Below are positions 1 through 11,096 of a DNA stretch of 64,000 bases, one piece after another; the first letter of the stretch is position 1; every line of letters starts with the position of its first letter. Below the pieces are notes generated by a model. That model did no database searches. It was not told the DNA's origin and worked only from the letters and a program-made list of their open reading frames with translations. The position numbers and the translations under genes are program-made. The DNA is from Agrostemma githago (lineage: Eukaryota; Streptophyta; Magnoliopsida; Caryophyllales; Caryophyllaceae), in contig OY288259.1 of NCBI GenBank assembly GCA_958450325.1, positions 61,282,987 to 61,346,986 of the forward strand. The letters are read 5' to 3'.

Positions 1-340
1 TGTCCGACACGGTGTTGGAGTGTCGGACACAGTTATTTTGGGCAAAAATTTCAAACATTGGGTCTAAATTGAAGTATAGAAGTGTCGTGTCGGTGACAAC
101 ACGACTTGTATCAGACGCGCGACACGGCACCCAAGTGAACTGTTGAAGTAACATAGAACATAATCAAAACATGCACCGGAAATGAAATAAAAGGCACGAA
201 TTCAAAAACGGACTCTACACATACAATACGAGAAGTCGAAAATTCACAATTTAAACCACATATGCAAACAGATTATACAATCATTAAGCAAAAATCAACT
301 AAATTCGTTAAAATTTATTCCGTAATTCTTTATTCATTAC
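1..340 (-). other. Galactokinase intron 2 (partial) with a TGTCCGACAC-type repeat
   Basis: Non-coding. The donor is at 340-335. The first ~125 bases contain the palindromic words tgtccgacacggtgttgg and gtgtcggacac, then gtgtcgtgtcgg. The same TCCGACAC vocabulary recurs at about 31340-31715, 43330-43480 and 58760-58910, so this is one copy of a dispersed repeat family that is cut by the window edge. No reading frame is supported. Confidence 0.5.
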
Positions 341-2183
341 CTGATTAGGATCAGCAGAATAAGTACACATCGAATACTTCCCATCATTCAAATTCGCAAT
401 CCGAAGCACTTTCTCTTCGCCAGCGCCCCTCTTCCGGATTGCAACGATTGTATCCTGACGAATTGCCATAGGCAACACAGAGTAACCCTCATAATCAATG
501 TGTTCTCCTATCAAATTCACCCTCCCTAACACAAAAAAAAACACAAATTTTACCACATCAACATCATAATCAACGATTTATCAATCGATCAATGATACAA
601 AGACAATCTTCACCACGTTAGTGTCGTAGATTACGACTTATCAATCAATCCAAGATACAAAATACACAAATTTTACCACATTAACTGATTAACATTGTAG
701 TTTACGGTTTATAAATCAATCAGCAATACAAAAGACATAATTTTTACAGCATTAACATCGTAATGTACGATTTATCAATCAATCAAAAATATAAAGACAC
801 ATATTTTACCATATTTACATCATAATCAACTATTCATCGAGAGTAATACAACGACACAATCGTTGCTACATTAACTTCTTAATCTACGATTGACAATCGA
901 CCGATGATCATAAACATCATAATCTCCTATACAATGACGATTTTTACGACATTAACATCATAATCTATGATTAAATTGCTAAATCAGTATGACAAAGACA
1001 CAATTTTTACAGAATTAACATCATAATCTCTTATACAATGACAAGTTTTACGACATTAACATCGTAATCTACGATTAAATTGCTAAATCAGTATGACAAA
1101 GACACAATTTTTACCCAATTAACATCATAATCTCTTATACAATGACAATTTTTACGACATTAACATCGTAATCTACGATTAAATTGCTAAATCAGTATGA
1201 CAAAGACACAATTTTTACCCAATTAACATCATAATCTCTTATACAATGATAATTTTTACGACATTAACATCGTAATCTAAGATTAAATTGCTAAATCAGT
1301 ATTACACAGACACAATTTTAACCACAGTAACATCATAATCTCCTATACAATGACAACTTTTACGACATTAACATAGTAATCTACGAAATTAAATTGCTAA
1401 ATCAGTATTACACAGACACAATTTTTACCACAGTAACATCATAATCTCCTATACAACTTTTACGACATTAACATCGTAATCTACGAAATTAAATTGCTAA
1501 ATCAGTATTACACAGACACAATTTTCACCACAGTAACATCATAATCTCCTATACAATGACAATTTTTACGACATTAATATCGTAATCTACGATTAAATTG
1601 CTCAATCAGTAATACAAAGACACAATTTTAACCACATTAACATCATAATCTACGATTAAATTGCTCGATCAATAATACAAATACACAATTTTTACCGAAT
1701 TAACATCATAATCTACTACACAATCACAATTTTTACCACATTAACACCGTAATCTACGATTAAATTGCTCAATCAATGATCCAAACACAGATTTTACCGA
1801 ATTAACATCATAATCTACTATACAACGACAATTTTTACCACATCAAAATCGTAATCTACGATTAAATTGCTCAATCAATAATACAATTAATCAACATCGT
1901 AATCTACGTTTATCAATCAATCAAGTGAAATATTACACATAATTGCATCACCAAACACAATAACAATTGAAATTCTTTCAAAATTCGATAAAAAAAAAAA
2001 ACACGAAATCAAAATCATACCAGGAGAACGAGCGAAAACATCAGGAGAATTGGAGAAAACTTCGACAAATTTCGATTTGATTTTATCGAATCGAATTGTT
2101 GCTTCGTCGAGTTGCGATCCATCGCCATAAACATCTTTAAGAGAAGAGTAAATCGGTACAGGTTGATCTTCGTGTTTCGCCAT
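341..2183 (-). CDS. GAL1: Galactokinase, 5' part (exons 1-2; gene runs off the left edge)
   Basis: Makes galactose-1-phosphate from galactose and ATP, the first step of galactose salvage in the cytosol. Exon 1 is 2183-2021 and begins MAKHEDQPVPIYSSLKDVYG; exon 2 is 525-341. They join in phase (CCT-G|GG-AGG) to give SPGRVNLIGEHIDYEGYSVL, which contains the GHMP galactokinase signature GRxNLIGEHxDY, and continues to TYSADPNQ before a GTAATG donor. The order and spacing match the first ~110 residues of Arabidopsis GAL1 (from memory). The ATG at 2183 is chosen because the reading frame upstream of it holds only a non-ATG codon and the family starts MAK. The catalytic and C-terminal exons lie left of position 1. 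Intron 1 is 1.5 kb and filled with tandem repeats. Confidence 0.93.
560..1920. repeat. Minisatellite in galactokinase intron 1, period ~104 bp
   Basis: Tandem repeat with the recurrent words ttaaattgctaaatcagta, gacacaatttttac and attaacatcataatctc. The word ttaaattgct starts near 971, 1075, 1179, 1283, 1389, 1489 and 1593, giving periods of 104, 104, 104, 106, 100 and 104. Units are more diverged on both sides (from about 560 and up to about 1920). The array lies entirely between the donor at 2020 and the acceptor at 526. Confidence 0.9.
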
Positions 2184-2384
2184 TTTCAAATCGCTCAAGC
2201 TTTTTCTTTTTTTCTTTTCTTTTTTTTGGTCAAGCTGTAACTGTCAATCGATCGATATATATCGTTTATCCGATAATAGATTAACTTACTTTATTTATAT
2301 CATCGTTTATCCGATAATAAATAATCCTAAAAACACTCCTAATATTGACCAATCACCGATTCTTCGTTTTTATATAAAAAAAAA

Positions 2385-2568
2385 TGATTTTTCTAACGTG
2401 TGTCCACTGGACACACGTTAATAAATTAATTAAGGTAAGATTAAAATGGATATCGTATGAGTATGATAAATAAAGCGTAATATTTTAACTTCTTAGGATA
2501 ATATCATTGTTAATCTTGCCTTATTTAGGTTACTAACATGAGCCCACTGGGCCCACGTTAAAAAACCG
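2385..2568. mobile_element. MITE of the TTTTTCTAACGTG family upstream of galactokinase
   Basis: The left part reads tttttctaacgtgtgtccac and the right part ends in cccactgggcccacgttaaa, an imperfect terminal inverted repeat. The same ends occur at 7089-7500, around 11580-12010, 14346-14405, 14571-14634 and about 30412-30492. It lies about 200 bp upstream of the galactokinase ATG, in the likely promoter. There is no coding capacity. The superfamily is not determined. Confidence 0.55.
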
Positions 2569-2618
2569 AAAAAAAAAAAAAAAAAATTATTGAAAAGCAT
2601 GACATGATAGGTAGGCCG

Positions 2619-2857
2619 TAGGGGTGTTCAAAAAGTGGATCAGATCGGCAAACTGGACCGGACCGGGGCACGTACCGGTTCGGTCTCTGGGTCACAAAAA
2701 ACTTGGTGACCGGTCTGCGGTCCGGTCCGGTCCACACTTTAAAAAAATACAGTATCAAATTTAGTGTATTTTATCGGTCCGGTCCGCGGGTTTGAATTTT
2801 CGGGATTGCCGATCCACGGGTTAATCCGGTTCGAGTTTGGACCAGTGAACATGCCTA
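2619..2857. mobile_element. hAT-like MITE rich in CCGGACCGG, between galactokinase and the decarboxylase
   Basis: Begins TAGGGGTGTTCA and ends TGAACATGCCTA. The interior repeats ggaccggaccgg/ggtccggtccgg words. The same family is present complete at 27011-27276, where an 8-bp target duplication can be seen, and as a decayed copy from 41309. Here the flanking octamers match poorly, so the copy is old or the ends are slightly misplaced. The open frame across it is not a gene. Confidence 0.65.
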
Positions 2858-3602
2858 ATTGACCGGTGATTTTTTTTTTTCGTCTAAAAATTTGTGCTAA
2901 CTTATGAGAGTCTTAATGTAATTAAATTTCGGGTTCGATTGTCTTGTAACTATATAATTAATTAATTGGAATTCGGTTTTCAAATTCGTTAGGAATTCCA
3001 CCGGTTATTCTGAAGGGGGAGTCGGCTTTGAAATCATCAGTCATTCACTCTCAGTATATGCTTCAGCAGATAAGAGAAACCTTTGAAAAAATGTTTGTCC
3101 GTAGCGTAACTCAACACGACTAGACTAAGAATATATACTGTATTTTTTTAATAACTTTTGTTAATATAAAATGAAAGATATTGATAGTGCAAAATGTGTT
3201 TTGTAAATGTGATAAATGTCAAGTGATACTCCCATCTTGCAATATTACAATACTACGGAGTGTCTTTTTAATTAGAAAAACATCTTTTTTAGATACTATA
3301 ACCGTCATTTTTAATTTCGAGAAAATAAAAAATTTCATCTTTTTTCTGTTGTATAGGAGTAATTAATCTTCGATTTGTTTATCAGTAATATATCATATGG
3401 TAACTTAAAAAAGTTTCGGTTCGAAAAAATGGTCATTTGGTGCAAAATGACAAATCTCGGGAATTGCGCGTAAATTATTCCTTATTTGACTTAACTACTC
3501 GTATGCGGACATGAATCCTCTTACGAAACTATACTCTGTCCGTCTTGATCATTTGTTAGCCATTAAGAATTACAAAATAGAAGTATTTTAATCAAAGATA
3601 TT
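2858..3602. other. Intergenic spacer, 3' side of the decarboxylase
   Basis: AT-rich sequence with no supported gene. It holds the 3' untranslated and terminator region of the minus-strand decarboxylase, whose stop is at 3603-3605. No repeat or motif stands out. Confidence 0.5.
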
Positions 3603-6600
3603 TCAGAAAGCTTGTAACACAGAAGCCGCTTTCTCTTGCAACACCTCCCACGCCGCCTTGACATGTTTTTCTTGCGTCAAGGGAGCTCCAACAGCAAAAC
3701 GTAGTACGTACTTGTCAGAAAGTACCTATTGACAATCGCTAAATGAATGTCAGAGATGTGTTAGCTAAGTGGTTAAGACTAGGTACCATGACAATACGTC
3801 ACAGATTCGAATCTAAACAGAATCATATGGAGTATATATTTGCGATTCTGGTTTATGAAAAGAGCATACCGTGTGAGACATGAATACCGATCCAGTCGAG
3901 TTGACAGCATCCAATAGCTCTCGGTTCAGCTTATCGGCTTTGTCTTGATGATTAACCGGATGTATCAACCGGAAACACACTAATGAAAACTTCCTAGGAG
4001 TAATCACCTACACATTGAATCCAATACAAAATATCATACCAGAGGCTGCCAGGATTTGAACCCGTGACCTTTGGCCACGCTGAAAGCTGGCTCTGAACCA
4101 TGTTAATTAGCTAGAAAAATATACTCATGATGCAGATTCAAAAACCGTCAGCATCATATCATATCAAAGAAATAAAAACCGTAAAGCAAAGGGTAACATT
4201 CTAATTCACCTCGAATCTCGAGTCTTGAAGAACTAGCTCCTCGAACATTTTAGCCAATGATATATGATTTCGTATATAAGACTGCAAACCCTCTTGGCCA
4301 TATAATCGTAGAACCATCCAAAGTTTGAGCGATCTGCGAAATTTGTCAAGACGCGTTTTACACCATTAATATCTTTTATTTTACATCAGCAAAAATTATG
4401 AAAATTTGATATTCTTAATCTGCTCATAAAGACGAATCAAACAAGATCCTACATGACCATATTTTCTCTTATAGATTATATTGACGAGAATATTGAAGAT
4501 TCTCTTTGGTTGTGAATAGTGTCCACCAGATAAATGTCCACATTGGATTTGAACGGTTGAAGAATTGAGCAATAAAAACGGAGAAGAATATCGAGGCCAA
4601 CCTGAACCGGCGACCAAGTGGAATTTGCCAGTCTTTGTAATCCACGACGGTGTTTGCCTCTGACGCCTGATATATATATATATAGTATACGCAAAAAAAA
4701 GGGTTAAAATTTTACCGACTTGTTGCGTCCTTCAGTTCAGGCTCATGAACTCATTTTGTCTCAGTACTTCAGTCCACTTCAATTCATTTCAGTTCAACCT
4801 ATTTCAGTTCAAAAGAACAGGGTCTTACGGTATAAAACTAAAACTTACTTTATTCCTCAAATACTCTGGATATGTGGACAATGACTGAATCAAAGCATTT
4901 TTGTCCTGCAAGATGTACAGATACCAAAAATGTCTTAGTCTGTTGGTTAAAATCAGGTAATATGTACTCTGGACGTCGGTAGGTCTCAGGTTCGAATCCA
5001 CCTCTGTTTATAATGTAATACGACTAATTGCGCTCTTTAGAGATCATAAGATACCTTGACCCAGAGAGCGGAACAGTCGAAATTAGTAAGGAACCATTTA
5101 TGTGCATTCATGTTGAACGAGTCGGCTTCTTCGACACCATCAATGTAATGCCTGTATTCAGGACATATACAAGCACTCCCAGCGTAAGCAGCATCAACAT
5201 GAAACCAGATTCCGTTCCTCTGTCACAAAAATTATTTAGATGATTCATCTAACATGATATCAGAGCAAACATAATCAAATGTCAGTATGTCACGAGTTTT
5301 TTTACATACCTTTGTAGTTTTCCCTAGATCAGACAAGGGATCAACTGCGGTTGAAGAAGTGGTTCCAACCTACAAACAAGATTACCAACTTTGTTAATAT
5401 AAGCTAGGAAACGCGACAAAATATTCAGTCGATATGACGTGAAATAATGTACGTAATTCAATCCATTTTTCTCACAGTAGCACTTAAAAGAAGTGGTGTT
5501 AGACCAGAAGCGACGTCTTCTGTGACGACTTTAGAGAATTCTTCAGACGACAGTGCGTATTCAGTCGATGAGTTCGTCTTCAGTACTCTGAAGTTTTTGG
5601 GGTGAATTCCTGCAATCTATCATCAAACACAAAAAAAAAAACATTTGTAAACTTTAAAATTGGCAAAAAAAAAAACGTTAGAAGTGCGTTTTAGGCATTG
5701 TTTGGCAAAAAAACAGTAGCAGATTTGTAATTGCTGGATAATATTAGCAGAATACAGTATTACCTGACAAGCTTTCTTAACAGAAGCGTGTGCTTGGTCG
5801 GATGAATACACAACTAGTTTTCCTAGCGAATGTTTTCCGAGCTTTTTCAGCATCTTGTCGCGTGCAGCCAGTAACACGACCAGAACGGCTTCACTAGCCG
5901 TTCCTTGTATCACACCGCCACCTTCACCTGCAATTTCAGCTCACGAGTAAAATATCAGACGTGTTTTACATCATCGATCAGTATAACTGTATTTTCTGGT
6001 ATAGATTGTCGAAAATATTGAAGATTCTCTGTCCAGAAGATAATACCGGAAGAAAGAAAGGAGTCGGGTAGGTTGAGGAAGTTAGCGAGCCAATCTAAGA
6101 CGATAATCTCGAGCTCAGTCGCAGCGGGACAACTCATCCAACTGAAGCCAACAATGTTGAGACCAGCACTTAGCATTTCACCAAGAAAGCCTGCAGTGCT
6201 GGAATTTGAAGGAAAATATGCAAAATATCTTGGGCTTTGCCAATGTGTTACCCCTTGTAATATTTTTGTTCTTACATCTGCAAACATACAGACAAATTCA
6301 ATTCAACAATCATCTTCGGTAGTTAATTAATCGATGGTAAGTCCCAAAAATTGTTTAATTCGTTCTGCTATCATGATATCAAAAGTAGTCTCTCTTTTTC
6401 ATGAGAACAGTCGTTTTCAATGGATACAAGTAATTTGTCATCGATATTTCTACTGAACGAGCCCATTGTACGAGCAAGGAAGAAACAACCATGAATATGA
6501 ATCTAACCATCGAGAACGTCTTTTAAGGCTTCTGGGTGAACGGGTGGTGAGGTTGGTACAAGCTCTCGAAGATACCCTGGCTGTATATATGGCAACGACA

Positions 6601-7040
6601 ATCAGTTCCATTTGGTTCTTTACGTTTGCTTTATACACGTACATCAATACACGTTTTCTTTTGTCATATCTTTAGTTACGGAGTACATATGTCTGAACAT
6701 TATAAAAAATTTGATATATTCATAATGCAATAATCGATTATATAATTTAAACAAGATTTTAGATGACTATCTTTTTTGTCTTTCTATTTTAGGAATGTTT
6801 TTTATATGTAATTTGCCATGCTCGTGAATTTGGTTATGATGTACAGTAGAAGTTATATTGACGATTTTACCTGTTTATGACTAATGCTGAAAAAATAATC
6901 GTAAATAATCAAATGAAGCGGAAGAAGTACAGAGAAACCTGAACTTGGCTAAGAACAGGGAAATTCTCAATGGAGTTATAATAATCAGCAACAAAATCCA
7001 CCATTTGATGTCCATATTCTCTCAATTGTTCTGCATCCAT
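3603..7040 (-). CDS. TYDC: Aromatic L-amino-acid (tyrosine/DOPA-type) decarboxylase
   Basis: PLP enzyme that removes CO2 from tyrosine, DOPA, tryptophan or phenylalanine; cytosolic. Exons: 7040-6939, 6580-6508, 6277-6047, 5927-5764, 5616-5476, 5369-5310, 5219-5055, 4905-4849, 4666-4602, 4333-4210, 4007-3870, 3725-3603. They join in frame to 480 codons plus stop, close to the family's ~490. Seen in order: MDAEQLREYG, THWQSPRYFAYFPSNSS, GGGVIQGTASEAVL, WFHVDAAYAGSA, the PLP-lysine motif NMNAHKWFLTNFDC, then the mobile loop YPEYLRNKASE with Tyr at the position that is Phe in aldehyde synthases, and IPLGRRFR with Gly at the substrate-choice position (both assignments from memory). The start is uncertain: coding-like sequence (GVFDRDREVLKP) runs 12 residues upstream of Met 7040 to an in-frame stop, beside a MITE. 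Introns 7, 10 and 11 carry SINE-like pieces. Confidence 0.93.
3750..3840 (+). mobile_element. tRNA-derived SINE fragment in decarboxylase intron 11
   Basis: Contains a polymerase III A-box-like stretch (ttagctaagtggttaaga, about 3761-3778) and a B-box-like stretch (agattcgaatct, about 3803-3814) about 40 bp apart, as in tRNA-derived SINEs. It does not fold as a complete tRNA that I can recognise. It lies between exons 11 and 12. Confidence 0.5.
4038..4106 (-). mobile_element. SINE-like fragment (reverse) in decarboxylase intron 10
   Basis: On the minus strand it reads tggttcagagccag, then ggtcacgggttcaaatcctg followed by gcagcc: a tRNA-like B box (GGTTCAAATCC). A close relative lies at 59120-59185 in phytochrome B intron 3 (ttcagagccagaggtcacga, then ttcgaacactggcagcc), so both belong to one family. 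Confidence 0.5.
4920..5040 (+). mobile_element. tRNA-derived SINE in decarboxylase intron 7
   Basis: Shows an A-box-like stretch (cttagtctgttggttaa) and, about 45 bp further, a perfect B box GGTTCGAATCC (4989-4999). It fills most of the 149-bp intron between exon 8 (ends 4905) and exon 7 (starts 5055). No complete cloverleaf is seen, so a SINE is more likely than a functional tRNA. Confidence 0.6.
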
Positions 7041-7064
7041 TGGTTTCAATACTTCTCTATCCCT

Positions 7065-7505
7065 ATCAAACACCCCAGGTTAGGTATATCGGTTTTTCTA
7101 ACGTGTATCCAGTATCCACCGCACACACGTTAATAGTTTAATCACAGAAAAATTAACTAATAATGATATTATCACGAGAAATCAACTATACTAAATCATA
7201 CTGTATTTACTACGAGTACTATATGATTAATATGAACGATATCATAATTGTGAATCTTTCTGTGATTACCTAGCGATCAAACACCCCCACATTACATATA
7301 TCAGTTTTTCTAACATAAATCCACTGGTCACACGTTAATATATATAGTTTAGTTTAATCACGGAAAGATTAACTAACAATGATATTATCATGAGAAATTG
7401 ACTATATTGATTCATATTTACTACTGTACTAAAATATGAACGAAATCATTGTGAATCTTTCCGTGATTACCTAATGGACCGTGCGTGGACACAAGTTAGA
7501 AAAAC
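7065..7505. mobile_element. Two TTTTTCTAACG MITEs, apparently tandemly duplicated with a piece of decarboxylase exon 1
   Basis: The 12-mer ATCAAACACCCC of the decarboxylase 5' coding region (7065-7076) recurs at 7276-7287. Each copy is followed by a TATATC(A/G)GTTTTTCTAAC element start. The second element ends near 7500 in caagttagaaaaaccg, the inverse of its start. This suggests a ~211-bp tandem duplication that includes both the gene edge and the MITE, or two successive insertions at the same place. Confidence 0.6.
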
Positions 7506-7803
7506 CGTACAATTAAGAACGAAGATAGATTACTTACATGTTGGGATAGCCTTGATTTCAAAATTGTGACAAACTGGGAATTATATTTGATCTAGTATGT
7601 ATGTAGTGTTCATGGCATTTGTTGTTGTAACGTCTAACCCCCATTTTTAAGCTTTTTTATAGGAAAACTTTTAGCTCATAACTGCTTCATGAATCATACA
7701 TACGTAGTTACGTACCAATTACCAAACGCATACGTATACCATACGGTCTGCTATACGACACATAAGCGATCATCATATTTGATTTTCATGCCAAAAATAA
7801 ATA
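7506..7803. other. Presumed decarboxylase promoter/5' region
   Basis: No gene. On the minus strand a perfect donor-like AT|GTAAGTAA lies at about 7539-7530. It could end an upstream non-coding or very short coding exon of the decarboxylase, but I found no in-frame ATG to support this. Confidence 0.3.
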
Positions 7804-7989
7804 CTCCCTCCCCATTACTAAGATTTTCCCACTTTCCTTAAAAAGAAACTCCACTAAGATCTTCCCACTTCAAAACTTTCCTTATTCATCCATTATACTC
7901 TTCTTCTATTGGTTACTTTTTGTGATTTGACATCTTTCTTAATCCATGTGCCATTATGAAATGGGAAGATCATTGTGGTGGGAAGGGAG
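7804..7989. mobile_element. Stowaway-type MITE
   Basis: Starts TA-CTCCCTCC and ends GGGAAGGGAG-TA, with TA target-site duplications typical of Tc1/mariner-derived Stowaway elements. The inner arms (ttcccac versus gtgggaa) are imperfectly inverted. Confidence 0.6.
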
Positions 7990-8434
7990 TAAGATACTCC
8001 GTACTTGGTAGGACACAGAAACGTATTCGATTGACACTTGACACAACACTTCTAATTTTTTATTTGAAAAAAAATACGAGTAATTTTTTCCAATTTTTCT
8101 CATGTCATATTAGCCTTATTAGGAGGTGTGATGTATGTCGATTTGAATGACTCGGTCTAGGATGTCTTACTAGACACTTGTACGACAAAGGTTTTTTATT
8201 TTCTCCTCGTATGTCCACTAATAAAACTGTGTTGATACTTCAAATTTTAAAAACACGAACTAGAAGAATTTGAAAACTAATACTTGTAATACTTCGTAAT
8301 AGTACATAAATCCAAAAAAAGCCAAATGTAAGCTCCAGATAGTATCTAGGCTCCCCTCTAACTTCTTGTAATTTGTTTCGTTTTTAATGCAAGCTCCGGT
8401 TTTTATAAAAAGAAAAAAAAAAAAAAAAAAAAAA

Positions 8435-8465
<31 letters not shown>

Positions 8466-8468
<3 letters not shown>

Positions 8469-8725
8469 CCTCCATTTTTTTTTATCTTCCCAATTTTCTT
8501 TTTTGGCCACTTTTTTTTATCTTCCCATTTCATTTCTTTCCATTTTAGTCCATAATTTTTACCATACTACCCTTACTATTTACAAGGCTTTATACCTTTA
8601 TTCTTTCCTATTTAAAGACATTTTACCCTTCTACTCTCAATATTTACTAAATTTATCATTTTATATTCATTACAAAAAAATTTGTGCCAAAAGTGAAAGG
8701 GAAGATAAAAAGAAAATGGAGGAAA
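8466..8725. mobile_element. Stowaway-type MITE next to an (AAT)n microsatellite
   Basis: The left end CTTCCTCCATTTTTTT..ATCTTCCC is inverted at the right end as GGGAAGATAAAAAGAAAATGGAGGAA, with TA on both sides. An AAT microsatellite (about 8436-8464) abuts the left end. A long plus-strand frame across this element and the next one is not a gene. Confidence 0.7.
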
Positions 8726-8794
8726 TAATAAAATTAATAATAAACTCGATACTTCAATTTAGTTCCAAAAAATTGAATTTGTCACATATAAGTA

Positions 8795-9085
8795 CTCCCT
8801 CCGGTCACTATTTTTCGCCCCACTTTCCTTATTTGGAAGGTTTTAATTTTTTGCCCCACTTCTCAACTTTCCTTTTATATCTTACCCTCTTAAGATATTA
8901 TCCTTCTTTCTATCCTTTATTTACAAGAAATGTCATTGAATTTTACACTTTAAGGCCCACCATTCATTTCTTTACCATTTTATATTCATTCTTCACTACC
9001 CCACCATAATTTCTTTACCATTTTATATTCATTCATTATTTTACGTGCAAAAGGAAATGGGGCGATAAATAATGACCGGAGGGAG
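8795..9085. mobile_element. Stowaway-type MITE, well preserved
   Basis: Ends CTCCCTCCGGTCACTATT and AATAATGACCGGAGGGAG are near-perfect inverted repeats of about 30 bp flanked by TA (8793-8794 and 9086-9087). It is 291 bp with no coding capacity. Confidence 0.85.
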
Positions 9086-9158
9086 TATATGACATACATC
9101 CTCCGTATCCGTATAATATAATACCTCGACATGTCTACGTAACACGTCTTTTACTCAT

Positions 9159-9195
<37 letters not shown>

Positions 9196-9242
9196 AGTAA
9201 TAATAATTAATTATGACTAATTATTTAATTAATTAGAATTAA

Positions 9243-10040
9243 TCAGCAAAAACAATGGCAAAAATGGTTGGGAGGAGATTTCCAATCGAAGATTTTGCAA
9301 CGACCACCTTCAGGTCTATTACATCCACTTTCACGGCATAAATTCGCACATTTTTCGTCATGTACTCCTGGCTCACACTCCCCTATGTGGTTGTCATAAC
9401 AACACTTTACTTTCATGTCATCGGCTGCATTCAACACAAATTATAGAAAAAGACGGTATAAATAAATAAATAAATAAATAAATTATACTCCCTCCGAGTT
9501 TCTAACATTGCCCCGTATTCTTTTTTGGGCTGAGTTTGATCTTTTACCCACTTTCCATTTTTGGCCATAAAGGTGTGGTTCACATTCAACCACCTATTTC
9601 TCTCTCTTCCTTCTTCTTTTTTAACCACTCATTTTCTCTTCCTTATTTTCCACCCAAAAAGAAACGGGGCAATCATAGGAACTCGGAGGGAGTATATAGA
9701 AAGATGGTATAATAACATATTATATGTTTTATATACAAACTGATATTTTCTTCGTTCCATTTGATTTTTATATCCTGTTTAAAATGTCTAATCGAGTACA
9801 TTAAAAATATATATTTTTTTAAATAATTTTTAGAAATATAAAGATATAACAAAAAGAAAAACGTGCATTGACAAATGTGAAAAAGCAAACGTAAAGAATC
9901 AAATGGAAAAGAGAAAGCAGTCGTTTATATTTCTCAGTTCCTTAAATATTGATCTGTTTCATTAAAATATATCGAGACGAACCTGAACAAAGCAAAAGGG
10001 TTGTAAAGAGCACACATATGATTAATTGTACTTTTCCCAT
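9243..10040 (-). CDS. Secreted cysteine-rich defensin-like (DEFL/LCR-type) peptide
   Basis: A two-exon gene too small for simple ORF calling. Exon 1 (10040-9983) encodes a signal peptide starting MGKVQLIICVLFTTLLLCS; exon 2 (9424-9243) encodes the mature part. They join in phase (TCA-G|CC) to 79 residues. The mature peptide has cysteines in CC-(x7)-C-(x7)-C-(x3)-C-(x4)-C-(x6)-C-(x11)-CHCFC: ten cysteines, with the C-terminal CxCxC typical of plant defensin-like peptides. The one intron after the signal peptide is the usual DEFL layout. Such peptides are secreted and act in defence or in pollen-pistil signalling; the role here is unknown. A Stowaway MITE sits in its intron. Confidence 0.82.
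9488..9692. mobile_element. Stowaway MITE in the intron of the defensin-like gene
   Basis: TA-CTCCCTCCGAGTTTCTA at the left and TAGGAACTCGGAGGGAG-TA at the right form long inverted repeats, with inner arms ttgccccgt/acggggcaa. It is 205 bp, flanked by TA, and lies in the 558-bp intron 9425-9982. Confidence 0.85.
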
Positions 10041-11062
10041 TATTTTCTTCAAAGTGAATTTGATTTTCCTACAAAACAAAAACATCATGCATGGGTTTAA
10101 TATAATAATATGAAGAGTAGGTATCCTGAAAGACGATCTCTTACTGAGAGACTAAGTACAAATGGAAGTAACAGTGGTACCAAACCTAATAGAAGTAGGT
10201 ACGATTAACATAAAAGAGTATACAAATATAAAGAGGGTACGCTTCTTATAAAAAAAGTTGTCATTTAACTCTACGAATGTGACATAGATTGGTACTGAAT
10301 GGCATTAAATCGAGAAATAATAACATAGTTGGTCTCGATCAGTCGATCACAACGTTCCATAAAAGAATTTGTTCGTATTTAATTATTTATACAAATTATA
10401 CTCGTAATAATTAAAAGAAATAAACTCGTTTTACACAAATTCTTGTATAATACAGAGTTTATACACAATTTTTTTTGTATATTAAAACTTTTACGATGCA
10501 TGCATGTACGTACTCCGTATTATATATGAATTTCTTAAAAGCGATAATAAACCCGTTTTACACAAATTATTGTGTAATACGGGTTTACACACGAATTTCA
10601 GTACGGAATATTATATAAGAACTTTTACGATGCATGGAATAATAAATAAAAAGTATACAAACCTCGAGTAATATAATTCAGATGAATAATACTTTAAATT
10701 TCAAACTATGAAGGCTAAAATATTTTTGGAGTACATGAATTATGAATTTAAGCTCATATTTATACTAATAACCCATCGAATTATTTACCATAGATTTGGT
10801 AAAAAAAAAAAAAATTACGGCAATTAATTACTTACCATGTTACGATTTTTTTAAGGAACGTACCATGTCACAGGTAATAATAATCGATTTTCCATTCTCG
10901 AGTTAATTCTTTTTTTTTTTTTTTTTTTTTTTTGAAAACGGTTAATTCTTGTTCTTATTTACCATGTTATAGTGAATAGAAAATTTTATAACGATTCGAT
11001 ATTTATGTTATATAATATCTTGGTTTAATTAATGGTGTTACATAAGGCAATAAATGTAATTA

Positions 11063-11096
<34 letters not shown>

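Noticed and set aside
2184..2198. Upstream start of galactokinase at 2198
   Set aside because: That codon is TTG, not ATG; the ATG at 2183 gives the family N-terminus MAK.
3750..5040. tRNA genes
   Set aside because: A- and B-box-like motifs are present but I could not see acceptor and anticodon stems of a full tRNA; SINE fragments explain them better.
8503..9009. A 168-codon plus-strand open frame
   Set aside because: It runs through two Stowaway MITEs and is rich in Phe/Tyr/Leu from T-rich DNA; no domain and no splice context.
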